From NCBI GenBank assembly GCA_028866975.1, contig JAGWHG010000014.1, positions 2,513 to 14,328 of the forward strand: DNA of 11,816 nucleotides, written 5' to 3'. The stretch comes from Microcaldota archaeon. GTDB lineage: Archaea > Micrarchaeota > Micrarchaeia > Micrarchaeales > CABMGC01. Every line of letters starts with the position of its first letter. Position 1 is the stretch's first letter. Positions 5,737 through 11,816 of this stretch are shown one piece after another. The notes under the pieces were generated by a model. That model worked only from the letters and a program-made list of their open reading frames with translations. It searched no databases and was not told the origin of the DNA. The translations under genes were made by a program, and so were the position numbers.

Positions 5737-6297
5737 ATGTCATTGCAGGTCTTTAGGAGCCCTGATGGAAGGTACAGGACAGAACCATATTTTTCTAACG
5801 AAGTTAGGGCTTTTGCCATTTCGGAAAAGACTGCAAATGGGGTGCTGGTCTCGGAATTTACTGAGGAAGGGGAGCTGCTCGATCAGATTTACAAGAAATC
5901 CAACGACCCGATGGTGGAGATTGCAAACCACGTCAAGCACATTGCAAGCGAGTTGACGATTAGGAGCGTGGAGAGCTACTCTGGAGTCGAGGTGCGTGCG
6001 AAATGCGATGGCTGCAACGGCAAGAGCATAAAGAGGGAGATGGACCTTTTGGCCCCGCCAACGATTCTTAAAATCCCGGTAGTGCCGCTGTTTGTGTGCA
6101 CGAACTGCAAGAAGAAATTCTACTCGATGACGCCAACATACCTCAGAAAGCTTGTTGCCAGGAATACGGAAATGTTTGAGAAGAATGAACTGGAGATGCG
6201 CAATGCCGGCGAGCAGGCATTCATCGATGAGGTACAGGAGTATATGGTGCGGGTATTTGCATCTAAAAAGCTTACAAGGATAAAGGTAGACAAGTGA
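5737..6297 (+). CDS. uncharacterised zinc-ribbon protein (186 aa)
   Basis: No characterised family is recognised. A central zinc ribbon is clear: C90-x2-C93 (CDGC), 27 residues, then C121-x2-C124 (CTNC), with Lys/Arg-rich surroundings that could favour nucleic acid. The N-terminal 80 residues look like a small alpha/beta domain with a short strand pair (AFAIS, GVLVSEF) and an amphipathic helix (MVEIANHVKHIASELT). The C-terminal 50 residues are helical and charged, ending in basic RIKVDK. There is no membrane segment. ATG 5737 starts 1 nt after the histone stop, so it is likely co-transcribed and translationally coupled with it; the PRC-barrel gene follows 4 nt later. The context hints at a chromatin- or RNA-linked role, but this is only association. 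Confidence 0.85.
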   Translation: MSLQVFRSPDGRYRTEPYFSNEVRAFAISEKTANGVLVSEFTEEGELLDQIYKKSNDPMVEIANHVKHIASELTIRSVESYSGVEVRAKCDGCNGKSIKREMDLLAPPTILKIPVVPLFVCTNCKKKFYSMTPTYLRKLVARNTEMFEKNELEMRNAGEQAFIDEVQEYMVRVFASKKLTRIKVDK

Positions 6298-6301
6298 GAA
6301 C

Positions 6302-6541
6302 ATGACGATAAACGTATCGGAACTATACGGAAAGAAAATAATAACGAACACGGGCAGCATCCTTGGCGACGTGAAAGAAGTCGTACTGGACCTAGAAGAG
6401 GGGAAGGTTGCACACCTTCTGCTTACCAAGATGGAGCAGATGGCCAAGAGCGCAAATGTGCGCGATCAGCTGGCAAAGAACAGGATCCTCTACGAGCGCG
6501 TCACCAATGTCGATGAGACCATAATCGTCAAGAGCAAGTGA
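6302..6541 (+). CDS. PRC-barrel domain protein (79 aa)
   Basis: A stand-alone PRC-barrel: SELYGKKIITNTGSILGDVKEVVLD (6-30) is the typical opening, with the GxxLGxVxxvvlD pattern, followed by KVAHLLL strands and a final TIIVKS strand. Archaea encode many short proteins of this type. PRC-barrels occur in RimM and photosynthetic reaction centres, and haloarchaeal stand-alone versions (CdpB) bind SepF in cell division, so the fold generally serves as a protein-protein interaction module. ATG 6302 lies 4 nt after the zinc-ribbon stop, making it the last gene of the sRNA-histone-zinc-ribbon transcript. Only 7 nt separate it from the convergent trpS. The specific partner is unknown. Confidence 0.85.
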   Translation: MTINVSELYGKKIITNTGSILGDVKEVVLDLEEGKVAHLLLTKMEQMAKSANVRDQLAKNRILYERVTNVDETIIVKSK

Positions 6542-6548
6542 CCCGGCT

Positions 6549-7640
6549 TCAGCCGTAGACTATCTTTTCAGCGGTTGTCTTTGATTTTTCTACCTTTTCT
6601 TGGTGCTTGGCGAGCATTTCGGTTAGAAACTCTGTGCATATCTGCTTGAGCTCACCGCTGAGCATCTTGCCGCTTGAGTATTTCTCCCTTACATCGTTTA
6701 CAAACTCGGTGTCAGGATGATGATAGTTTAGGATTGCGAAAGCGCGGTCAATTTCTACATTGGCGCCGTACTTCCTCTGCTCCTCTACACTGTCCTTTCC
6801 TCCGGAATAGGCCTTGTTTATCTTTCTTTTTATGTCCTTTGCGGAATCGCCGAGGAATATTGCAGTATCCGGCTCTGATTTGCTCATCTTCTTGTCCTGC
6901 TGAAGGCCCGGAAGGTGGGTGAAGTATATGAAGCTTGGAGAGAAGAACTTGTATGGAAGCCGATGTGCGATGTCTCTTACTGCGCGCGCATGTGGGTCTT
7001 GTTCAATGCCTATGCCGGTTATTGACGGCATGGGCCCGTCAAACTCTTTCAGCTGAGGATGGAGGATGTCAGCATATTGTAGAAGATTTGCTGCAATCTT
7101 TCCGGGATTCAGCGACCCGTATATCGCCTTTATCTCGTTCTCAGTTAGTATCTTTGAGAGTTCGAATGCAAATTCGTAGTACCGCGGCTCCTTTCTGCTC
7201 TGTACGTATATGTCACTTTTCTCTACTCCCAAGGCCAAGAGATCCGCAACATCTGCCGCCGCATTTTCCTTGGCTGCTTCCATGCTCGGAACTGATGAGC
7301 TTGGGCGCGATGTGTAGGCATCTATGTCGCTCACGACAAAATAGCTCTTTGCCCCAAGGCTGTTGAGGTAGACAAACAGGTCAACATCAACTTTATGGCC
7401 GAGGTGAAGAGGCCCGGTTGCTGCGATGCCGGTTACCTGTAGAAACTTTTGCTTGTTTTTTATCCTGCCATCAATCAGGCCGAAATCCCTGTGTGCAACT
7501 ATTATCCCCCTCTCGAAAAGATAGTGCTTGTAGTGTTTGAGTTCGTCTTGAGAGAACTGCTTTAGGCCGAATTGGCTGATGAGCTTTGCGTCTATCTTTA
7601 CTTCTGATGAGCCCCACGCATCGACTATTTTCTCAGGCAT
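6549..7640 (-). CDS. trpS: tryptophanyl-tRNA synthetase
   Basis: Class I aminoacyl-tRNA synthetase charging tRNA-Trp (363 aa, near the archaeal/eukaryotic length). Seen: the archaeal/eukaryotic TrpRS N-terminal DAWGSS element (7-12), HIGH-type motif GPLHLGHK (76-83), the specificity region GIGIEQDPHARAVRDIAHRL (209-228), and KMSKS (251-255). The Rossmann domain and helical C-terminal anticodon domain are complete, ending in TTAEKIVYG. ATG 7640 is the only good start. It lies 70 nt downstream of rpoP on the same strand, so it may be read from the exosome operon or from its own weak promoter (minus-strand GGTTAATAATAG, about 7677-7688). Its 3' end is 7 nt from the convergent PRC-barrel gene. 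Assignment is firm. Confidence 0.96.
   Translation of the reverse strand: MPEKIVDAWGSSEVKIDAKLISQFGLKQFSQDELKHYKHYLFERGIIVAHRDFGLIDGRIKNKQKFLQVTGIAATGPLHLGHKVDVDLFVYLNSLGAKSYFVVSDIDAYTSRPSSSVPSMEAAKENAAADVADLLALGVEKSDIYVQSRKEPRYYEFAFELSKILTENEIKAIYGSLNPGKIAANLLQYADILHPQLKEFDGPMPSITGIGIEQDPHARAVRDIAHRLPYKFFSPSFIYFTHLPGLQQDKKMSKSEPDTAIFLGDSAKDIKRKINKAYSGGKDSVEEQRKYGANVEIDRAFAILNYHHPDTEFVNDVREKYSSGKMLSGELKQICTEFLTEMLAKHQEKVEKSKTTAEKIVYG
6578..6603 (+). terminator. possible oligo-T terminator of the histone operon
   Basis: About 40 nt after the PRC-barrel stop the plus strand carries a T-rich run with TTTTT and TTTT clusters, inside the 3' end of the convergent trpS. Archaeal RNA polymerase stops at such oligo-U stretches without needing a hairpin. 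The T-richness could equally reflect Lys codons of trpS on the other strand, so this is weak. Confidence 0.25.
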
Positions 7641-7710
7641 AAGACCATCGCTGTTCCTAGTCAGGTTTGCTTCTAACTATTATTAACCTTTCCCTGACGA
7701 GAAGCCGGAA

Positions 7711-7845
7711 TTAGTCTGTAGAGACTTCCCTTGCCAGCGCAGACCTCTCCTTTGCGAGAACTCTGTAGCCGCAGTATGGGCACCTAATGAAATTAGGCCC
7801 TATCGTCTTTACCTTCTTGCCGCAATGCAGACACACGTATCCCAT
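7711..7845 (-). CDS. rpoP: DNA-directed RNA polymerase subunit P (Rpb12-like)
   Basis: Small zinc-binding subunit of archaeal RNA polymerase (44 aa), homologous to eukaryotic Rpb12, which helps assemble the Rpo3/Rpo10/Rpo11 platform. The frame ATG 7845 to TAA 7711 encodes MGYVCLHCGKK at the start and CPYCGYRVLAKER in the middle: a C5-x2-C8 pair, 13 residues, then C22-x2-C25, followed by the conserved CGYR(I/V)L-K-R signature. It lies 12 nt after the 119-aa gene and continues the exosome operon, where rpoP next to eL43 is a known archaeal arrangement. The C-terminal tail (SALAREVSTD) is acidic, unlike the basic tails of some relatives. Short length makes it easy to miss, but motif and context are both strong. 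Confidence 0.93.
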   Translation of the reverse strand: MGYVCLHCGKKVKTIGPNFIRCPYCGYRVLAKERSALAREVSTD

Positions 7846-7857
7846 TCTATTCACCAA

Positions 7858-8217
7858 TCATTTAATGTGAGACTTGAGCCACTTCACAAAATCTGTGTGA
7901 AGGCCAAATATGCTAGTATCAATTACCTTGAAGTTCATCGTAGCCTTGTACTCCTCCTCGTTTAGCGAAAGCAGCGGGGTGTACTTCTTCATGTCGGCAA
8001 ACCTTACCTCGCTCCAATGGATCTTGCCCTTGAGCTGATCGCTAATGACTTCCGGAGTTGGCGGCAAGCCCGAAGCGGCGTAGAGAATGCCATCGCACCA
8101 ATAGACCGGCATGTTGCCGTTCGGCGTTATGTTCATGCGCAGTATCTCGTCCTTGTCTAGCTTTATCACGTCGTGCACTATGAGCTCTTGGTTTGGCACG
8201 TAGGTTATCTTGACCAT
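7858..8217 (-). CDS. uncharacterised protein (119 aa) inside the exosome operon, between eL43 and rpoP
   Basis: I do not recognise this protein. It starts MVKITYVPNQE and looks mostly beta in the N-terminal half (ITYV, ELIVHDVIKL, EILRMNIT, MPVYWCDGILYAA), then a Pro-rich turn (SGLPPTPEV), a charged middle, and a C-terminal helix (TDFVKWLKSHIK). It has one Cys and no zinc cluster, signal peptide or membrane segment. ATG 8217 lies 4 nt after the eL43 stop (TGAAGAAATG) and the stop lies 12 nt before rpoP, so it is firmly embedded in the superoperon. A TTG at 8244 would add nine residues but would overlap eL43 and is rejected. In most archaea eL43 and rpoP are adjacent, so this is an insertion. 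A role in ribosome, exosome or polymerase assembly is a guess from position. Confidence 0.83.
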   Translation of the reverse strand: MVKITYVPNQELIVHDVIKLDKDEILRMNITPNGNMPVYWCDGILYAASGLPPTPEVISDQLKGKIHWSEVRFADMKKYTPLLSLNEEEYKATMNFKVIDTSIFGLHTDFVKWLKSHIK

Positions 8218-8221
8218 TTCT

Positions 8222-8461
8222 TCACTTCTTGTTGAGCTGTGCAATTACCCTATTGAAGGTGTCTCCAGTGGCCGTCTTCATCGAATACGCTCCGCCGGCG
8301 TATGTCGCGCCGCAGCTCCTGCAGGCCCATATTCCCGTGCTGACCCTCTTGACCGACTCTTTGCCGCAGACGTCGCACTTGTATCGCGCCTTCTTCTCGT
8401 CTTGGACCGACCTGAGCCTCTTTCTGAGGCTGACTCCGTATCTTATGCTCGAATTCGCCAT
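8222..8461 (-). CDS. rpl37ae: large ribosomal subunit protein eL43 (L37Ae)
   Basis: Zinc-finger ribosomal protein of the archaeal/eukaryotic 50S/60S subunit (79 aa, usual size). Seen: the RYGVSLRKRLRSVQ N-terminus, then C29-x2-C32 (CDVC) and C47-x2-C50 (CRSC), with GIWACRSCGATYAGGAY, the family signature, and a basic C terminus (AQLNKK). ATG 8461 lies 1 nt after the rrp42 stop, so it is coupled to the exosome genes, as in many archaea. There is no sign of truncation. Confidence 0.96.
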   Translation of the reverse strand: MANSSIRYGVSLRKRLRSVQDEKKARYKCDVCGKESVKRVSTGIWACRSCGATYAGGAYSMKTATGDTFNRVIAQLNKK

Positions 8462-8462
8462 G

Positions 8463-9254
8463 TTAATCGCTCCTGCTCTTACTTATTATGTCTCGCAGCT
8501 CTTTAGACTTTTCGAATGTCTTGTCTAAAAGGTGGTCTAGCTCCTGCTCGCTGAAAGCGCCGTGCAGACCCTTCTGCATGGACCTGACAATGTTTTCGGT
8601 GTCGTTTGCTATTGTGAGCCTGCCATCCATTATCGCCTCCTCGCTGCCGTTTGGATCGAGCAGCACTTTGTTGCCCATTTTTGCAAACGTGCATGAAGTA
8701 ACGGTGTTGGTTATCGGCAGCTTTGGGAGGTTTGCGCCCCTTATCACTTCGCCGTTCTCATACTTTGGCAGCTTGCAGTTGCTCAGCGCAGTCATTGCGG
8801 CCAAGGATGCCGCATCGAACAGATTGCCATCATAGTTGAGTACATAGATGTCTATGAAAACCGACCATACCTTGCCCTCTTCTATGAAGAGCGCATCGAG
8901 ATCAATTACACCTGCAGCCCTAATGCCCCTGTCGACCACTCTCGATAGCTCGATTGAATCCGGGCTAGGCGGTCCTGGCTCGTAATCTGCAGACGCCAAA
9001 GGCAAGAGCTCTGCCAGCGTCATCAAATTGCCCTGGTTTGGCTTGTCTCGCATCGGCTCGCCGACATCGAGCTTTATTCCGCACAGCACCTTTGTGTTGC
9101 CGATGGTGACCATTGCGGACCCTTCTGCATTCGGAAGCATGCCATGCTTTACATCTATGGCACGGTACTCTAGCAGGTCCCTGCCTCCTTCTCGTATGCC
9201 CTTGTTGACCAGCTCTCTTACATATTCTCCTTTTACTTGGTTGATTGGTTGCAT
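8463..9254 (-). CDS. rrp42: exosome complex component Rrp42
   Basis: Non-catalytic RNase PH-domain subunit that alternates with Rrp41 in the hexameric ring of the archaeal exosome (263 aa, usual length). Seen: N-terminal REGGRDLLEYRAIDV (22-36), the ring-forming segment GSAMVTIGNTKVLCGIK, then SPDSIELSRVVDRGIR and VWSVFIDIYVLNYDGNLFDAAS, which mark the Rrp42/Rrp45 branch. The C-terminal PH domain lacks the acidic catalytic cluster found in Rrp41. It contributes to RNA binding and activates Rrp41. ATG 9254 lies 4 nt after the rrp41 stop, and eL43 follows after 1 nt. Confidence 0.97.
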   Translation of the reverse strand: MQPINQVKGEYVRELVNKGIREGGRDLLEYRAIDVKHGMLPNAEGSAMVTIGNTKVLCGIKLDVGEPMRDKPNQGNLMTLAELLPLASADYEPGPPSPDSIELSRVVDRGIRAAGVIDLDALFIEEGKVWSVFIDIYVLNYDGNLFDAASLAAMTALSNCKLPKYENGEVIRGANLPKLPITNTVTSCTFAKMGNKVLLDPNGSEEAIMDGRLTIANDTENIVRSMQKGLHGAFSEQELDHLLDKTFEKSKELRDIISKSRSD

Positions 9255-9258
9255 GCTA

Positions 9259-10017
9259 TCACTTGTATCTATCCATTATGCTCTCATACGGCGCCCTCAG
9301 GGCCTCCTTTTGGAGCTTTGTTATTGTCTGGCCTGCCTTCTTTATCATGGACATTCCGCGCATCACCTCCTCTTTGGTCAAAGTGCCGTCCATCTGCAGC
9401 AGAAGGATGCTATCGTTCCTAGGCCCTATCGCAACCGGCATGTCCGCATCCGAATAGTTGTCCTCCGCCTTGTTTAGGTCCAATATGAGATGCTCTCCTG
9501 TCTTTCCGACCGACACCGCGTAAGGCAAATCGGTCATTGGTATTCCGGATGTTGCAAGCGCAACTGCTGCAGTTGTTATTCCTGCGGCCCTTGTACCGCC
9601 GTCGCTCTGGAGCACTTCGACGTATATGTCGATCTCGCTTCCCGGGAAGTCTTCTCGGATTATGACATTCTCGAAAACCTCCCTTGTGACCTTCGATATC
9701 TCGATCGCCCTCCTATTGGGCCCGGATCTTCCGTGCTCTTCAAGCGATGAGAACGGCGCCATCGAGTACCTGCACTTTATCACGGCCTTCTCGGGGTCCT
9801 GTGTGTGCTTTGGCAGCGCCTCTTTTGGGCCGTATACTGCCGCGAGTATCTTGTTGTTGCCCCATTCAATGTATGCCGAACCTGCTGCATTCTTGAGACC
9901 GCCTGCGACTATCTTTATCGGTCGCATCTCGTCAAATGCCCTGCCGTCGAGCCTCTTGCCGTTCACTATCAATTCAGGGATGTTCCCTGTTGCGTTCATT
10001 TCTCCTGCTCCACCCAT
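9259..10017 (-). CDS. rrp41: exosome complex exonuclease Rrp41
   Basis: Catalytic RNase PH-type subunit that degrades RNA 3'-5' with phosphate, and can run in reverse to add heteropolymeric tails (252 aa from this start). Seen: KRLDGRAFDEMRPI (21-34), the RNA-contact stretch RSGPNRRAIEIS (97-108), phosphate-site SDGGTRAA (138-145), and the catalytic cluster ILDLNKAEDNYSDADMPVA, with D186 and D192 six residues apart like the catalytic pair D182/D188 of Sulfolobus Rrp41. ATG 10017 gives a 1-nt gap to the rrp4 stop, matching the tight spacing elsewhere in the operon. GTG 10026 (8-nt overlap) and ATG 9999 are possible alternatives. All catalytic residues are present, so the enzyme should be active. 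Confidence 0.97.
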   Translation of the reverse strand: MGGAGEMNATGNIPELIVNGKRLDGRAFDEMRPIKIVAGGLKNAAGSAYIEWGNNKILAAVYGPKEALPKHTQDPEKAVIKCRYSMAPFSSLEEHGRSGPNRRAIEISKVTREVFENVIIREDFPGSEIDIYVEVLQSDGGTRAAGITTAAVALATSGIPMTDLPYAVSVGKTGEHLILDLNKAEDNYSDADMPVAIGPRNDSILLLQMDGTLTKEEVMRGMSMIKKAGQTITKLQKEALRAPYESIMDRYK

Positions 10018-10018
10018 T

Positions 10019-10636
10019 TCATACACCTTGCTGCGGTTGGCTTTGCGGCCCCAATAGCGCCTTTATTCTCTCCGTTAGGCCTGTTGTGTGGGCCTCCTCG
10101 ACGATCTTTAGGACCGCCTCTGTTGCAAGCGCGACATTGCCGCCCTTGAGCCACACCCTTCCGTTCATCCCTACCATTATCACCGACTTGGTGCCGTTTC
10201 GTATCTGATCCACCATCGTGTTCTGCTTGCCGATTATCCTTGGAATCTTTGAGGGCTTCACATCGAATATCTTGCCGCCGAAAAGCTTCTTCGGCCTCAT
10301 CAGAACCACGGTCTTGGTCTCGTCGATCTCCTTCACCTCAGCTTCTATCACGTCTCCGCGCTGAAGCCTTGTCTCGACGAACTTTGCGATTATTATTCCC
10401 TTGTAGGGCGAATTGAGTTCGATATTATAAGCGTTGAGCCTTGCCTCTTCGACTATTCCTATCACTATGTCGCCCCTCTGCGGGTACCAAAGTCCCTCGA
10501 GCGGGACCAGTACTCCCTTCTCCTCGTGGTATATGCCCAAAAGGGTCGAGTACGTGTTGTTTCCTTCTATGAAGCCTGCCTCCATTCGGATCGGCTTATC
10601 GGCCAGCAATTCACCTGGCACCACTATTCTGCTCAT
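10019..10636 (-). CDS. rrp4: exosome RNA-binding cap subunit Rrp4
   Basis: Forms the trimeric RNA-binding cap on the Rrp41/Rrp42 ring and feeds substrates into the channel (205 aa). Three domains are visible: an N-terminal domain (1-50; IVVPGELLADKPI, then a small beta sandwich), an S1 domain (about 51-115; PQRGDIVIGIVEEARLNAYNIEL, then RGDVIEAEV), and a KH domain (about 128-190; KIPRIIGKQNTMVDQI, GRVWLKGGN). The C-terminal tail is short and Gln/Pro-rich (GPQSQPQQGV). ATG 10636 follows the SBDS stop directly (TAAATG, no spacer), so translation is probably coupled. The order Rrp4-Rrp41-Rrp42 is the classic archaeal one. No Csl4 gene is in the window. Confidence 0.97.
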   Translation of the reverse strand: MSRIVVPGELLADKPIRMEAGFIEGNNTYSTLLGIYHEEKGVLVPLEGLWYPQRGDIVIGIVEEARLNAYNIELNSPYKGIIIAKFVETRLQRGDVIEAEVKEIDETKTVVLMRPKKLFGGKIFDVKPSKIPRIIGKQNTMVDQIRNGTKSVIMVGMNGRVWLKGGNVALATEAVLKIVEEAHTTGLTERIKALLGPQSQPQQGV

Positions 10637-11326
10637 TTATACACCTAGTATTTTTGTTATAGCACTTCCGTGCGTAAGCGAGTTGAGTTTGTCTATGAAC
10701 TCGGCCTGCAATCCTGCAGGGAATTCAACCACCGCAGACAGTCCGCCGTTTGGCAGCCATGTCTCGCTTTTGAGGCCGTACTGCTTTAGCATGCCAAAGC
10801 ACCTGTTGGCCGAGTCTGCAGGTATCGTCACCTCGATTCTCGCAGTCGCGAACTTTATCGGGATTATCATGTTTATCTTCTTGAGGACCGCATCGACCTG
10901 CTCGTTTGCGCTCTTGAAGGGCTCTATCGTAATCTTTGCCTGCTCCATCGCGTTCTCGATTCGCTGCGCCGGGTGCGGCGCGTTCGTCCTTGGATCGATG
11001 GAATTTCGTGCTATTATCGCAATCACCTGCTTTCTTTTCTCTTCGAGCAGCTTGTTTCTCTGCTCTGTTGTTATCGGAACGTTTCCGTTCTTGAGTATCT
11101 TCTCTACGACCTTGGGCAGCTCTTCGGTGCCGAAGACCTTCTTTATCTTCTCTGAGCTCTGCCTCTCCCCCTTGTTTGCGTCCTTGAAAATTTCCTCGAC
11201 TTCAAGTACCGACATCGGGTCGGTGCGCTTTCCCGTTATGTATTCGTAAGCGAGCTCCGAGTTCACGAAGACCTCAAAAGTCTCGCCGCCCTGCGAATAT
11301 TTCGCTATCACTGTCTTTGAAGACAT
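10637..11326 (-). CDS. ribosome maturation protein SBDS
   Basis: Archaeal SBDS/Sdo1 (229 aa, normal length), which in eukaryotes cooperates with EFL1 to release the anti-association factor eIF6 from the nascent large subunit. Seen: an N-terminal FYSH domain (about 1-85; FEVFVNSELAYEYITGKR, then LEVEEIFKDANKGERQS, the family's most conserved stretch), a helical middle domain with NAPHPAQRIENAMEQA (114-129; the HP-x2-RIE-AM signature), and a C-terminal ferredoxin-like domain (about 150-225; TARIEVTIPADSANRCFGML). It lies 31 nt after psmA and abuts rrp4. In other archaea SBDS is also found at the head of the exosome genes, which supports a link between subunit maturation and RNA surveillance. 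Confidence 0.97.
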   Translation of the reverse strand: MSSKTVIAKYSQGGETFEVFVNSELAYEYITGKRTDPMSVLEVEEIFKDANKGERQSSEKIKKVFGTEELPKVVEKILKNGNVPITTEQRNKLLEEKRKQVIAIIARNSIDPRTNAPHPAQRIENAMEQAKITIEPFKSANEQVDAVLKKINMIIPIKFATARIEVTIPADSANRCFGMLKQYGLKSETWLPNGGLSAVVEFPAGLQAEFIDKLNSLTHGSAITKILGV

Positions 11327-11357
11327 GACGTCACTGTAATTTCCACATTCTATAGGA

Positions 11358-11816
11358 TCAGAGATACTTTGATATCTCGTTGGAGCTGAGCATAGTGTAC
11401 TCCTCAGCGTCCTGTATGTAACCTATATCAATATTATCCGTTGTGAGCTTTCCTTCGTTGACTTTCTTGATTATCCTAACGCCGAGGTCTATTCCGTCCT
11501 CGAGCTTCATCTTGTCCTTGTACTCCTTGACTAGTACGTCCGTTGCTATCTTCTTGCCGACGCCTATTGCGTCTGCCTTGTAACCCAAGAATGATGCGCC
11601 AGGCTCGATCTCGAAGAGCCTTGGCTGCGTATCGATTCCGCCGAGCAGTACAGAGACTGCGTACGGCCTCATGCCGCCGTACATTGTTGCCTGCATCATA
11701 TAGGAAGAAATCTCCTTTGCAAGCGCCTCGACCGACTTGACCTCGCTGAAGAGCAATCTGTGGTTCTGCGCGTTGTTCCTCGCGACATTTACTAGGTGGA
11801 GGCCGTCTGAGACCAT
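11358..11816 (-). CDS. psmA: proteasome alpha subunit, 3' part (5' end beyond right edge)
   Basis: Outer-ring subunit of the archaeal 20S proteasome, forming the gated entry pore. The window holds the C-terminal 152 residues; the Met codon at the edge is an internal residue, because the sequence starts inside the conserved SDG-x-x-LV segment that follows the N-terminal gate helix and first strands. Seen: NNAQNHRLLFSE, YGGMRPYAVSVLLGGID (46-62 of the fragment), LFEIEPGASFLGYKADAIG (67-85), and the EYKDKMKLEDGIDLG helix (98-112). All match alpha-type rather than the processed beta-type subunit. The C-terminal tail (TMLSSNEISKYL) is short. It is the first visible gene of the exosome superoperon, and the promoter must lie outside the window. 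Confidence 0.96.
   Translation of the reverse strand: MVSDGLHLVNVARNNAQNHRLLFSEVKSVEALAKEISSYMMQATMYGGMRPYAVSVLLGGIDTQPRLFEIEPGASFLGYKADAIGVGKKIATDVLVKEYKDKMKLEDGIDLGVRIIKKVNEGKLTTDNIDIGYIQDAEEYTMLSSNEISKYL

Noticed and set aside
5740..6447. Minus-strand open frame (about 235 codons) opposite the zinc-ribbon and PRC-barrel genes.
   Set aside because: The plus-strand frames have clear domains and tight operon spacing; the antisense frame has no recognisable motif and crosses both genes.
8218..8244. N-terminal extension of the 119-aa gene from TTG 8244.
   Set aside because: It would overlap eL43 by 23 nt with a rare start codon; ATG 8217 gives the 4-nt spacing typical of this operon.
10434..11249. 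Long plus-strand open frame (about 270 codons) opposite SBDS and rrp4.
   Set aside because: It is antisense to two well-recognised genes. Its Ser/Leu/Phe-rich composition is what the complement of Lys/Glu-rich coding sequence gives.
1..11816. tRNA or rRNA genes, CRISPR arrays, insertion sequences, direct repeats.
   Set aside because: None was seen on reading. The gaps between genes are under 100 nt apart from the sRNA-bearing one, so there is little room for them.

Overview
The window is archaeal chromosomal DNA. Evidence for this: a proteasome alpha / SBDS / Rrp4 / Rrp41 / Rrp42 / eL43 / RpoP gene train, an archaeal histone, an archaeal-type TrpRS, an STT3/AglB oligosaccharyltransferase, a geranylgeranyl reductase-family flavoprotein, and TATA boxes placed about 25-30 nt before start codons. 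Genes are packed with 0-12 nt between operon members, most have no clear Shine-Dalgarno, and base composition looks close to 50% G+C. Together with several small proteins I cannot place, this suggests a small-genome DPANN-type lineage, perhaps Micrarchaeota-like. That placement is an inference and no RNA marker gene is present to confirm it.

Layout. (1) 1-1542 (minus): 5' part of an STT3/AglB gene running off the left edge. It shares a short A/T-rich promoter with (2) a GGR-family flavoprotein at 1607-2710 (plus). (3) 2711-4818 (minus): thioredoxin, HisRS and an uncharacterised 164-aa protein, a tight three-gene operon. (4) 4879-5388 (minus): an uncharacterised 169-aa protein, divergent from (5) the plus-strand block 5442-6541. 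That block holds a TATA box, then what looks like a complete C/D box guide sRNA (5474-5521), then histone, a CxxC/CxxC zinc-ribbon protein and a PRC-barrel protein. (6) 6549-7640 (minus): TrpRS. (7) 7711-11816 (minus): the exosome superoperon, in transcription order psmA (cut by the right edge), SBDS, rrp4, rrp41, rrp42, eL43, an uncharacterised 119-aa gene, and rpoP.

Functional themes. The right half couples protein turnover (proteasome), RNA turnover (exosome core and its RNA-binding cap), ribosome maturation (SBDS, eL43) and transcription (RpoP). The left half holds envelope functions (N-glycosylation, isoprenoid saturation) and translation or redox housekeeping (HisRS, TrpRS, thioredoxin). 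The most unusual element is the putative C/D box sRNA, which fills the leader between the histone promoter and the histone start codon. Its two guides are complementary to each other over 7 nt, so its two targets should also be complementary, as two strands of one rRNA helix would be. No mobile element, CRISPR array, tRNA or rRNA gene was seen.
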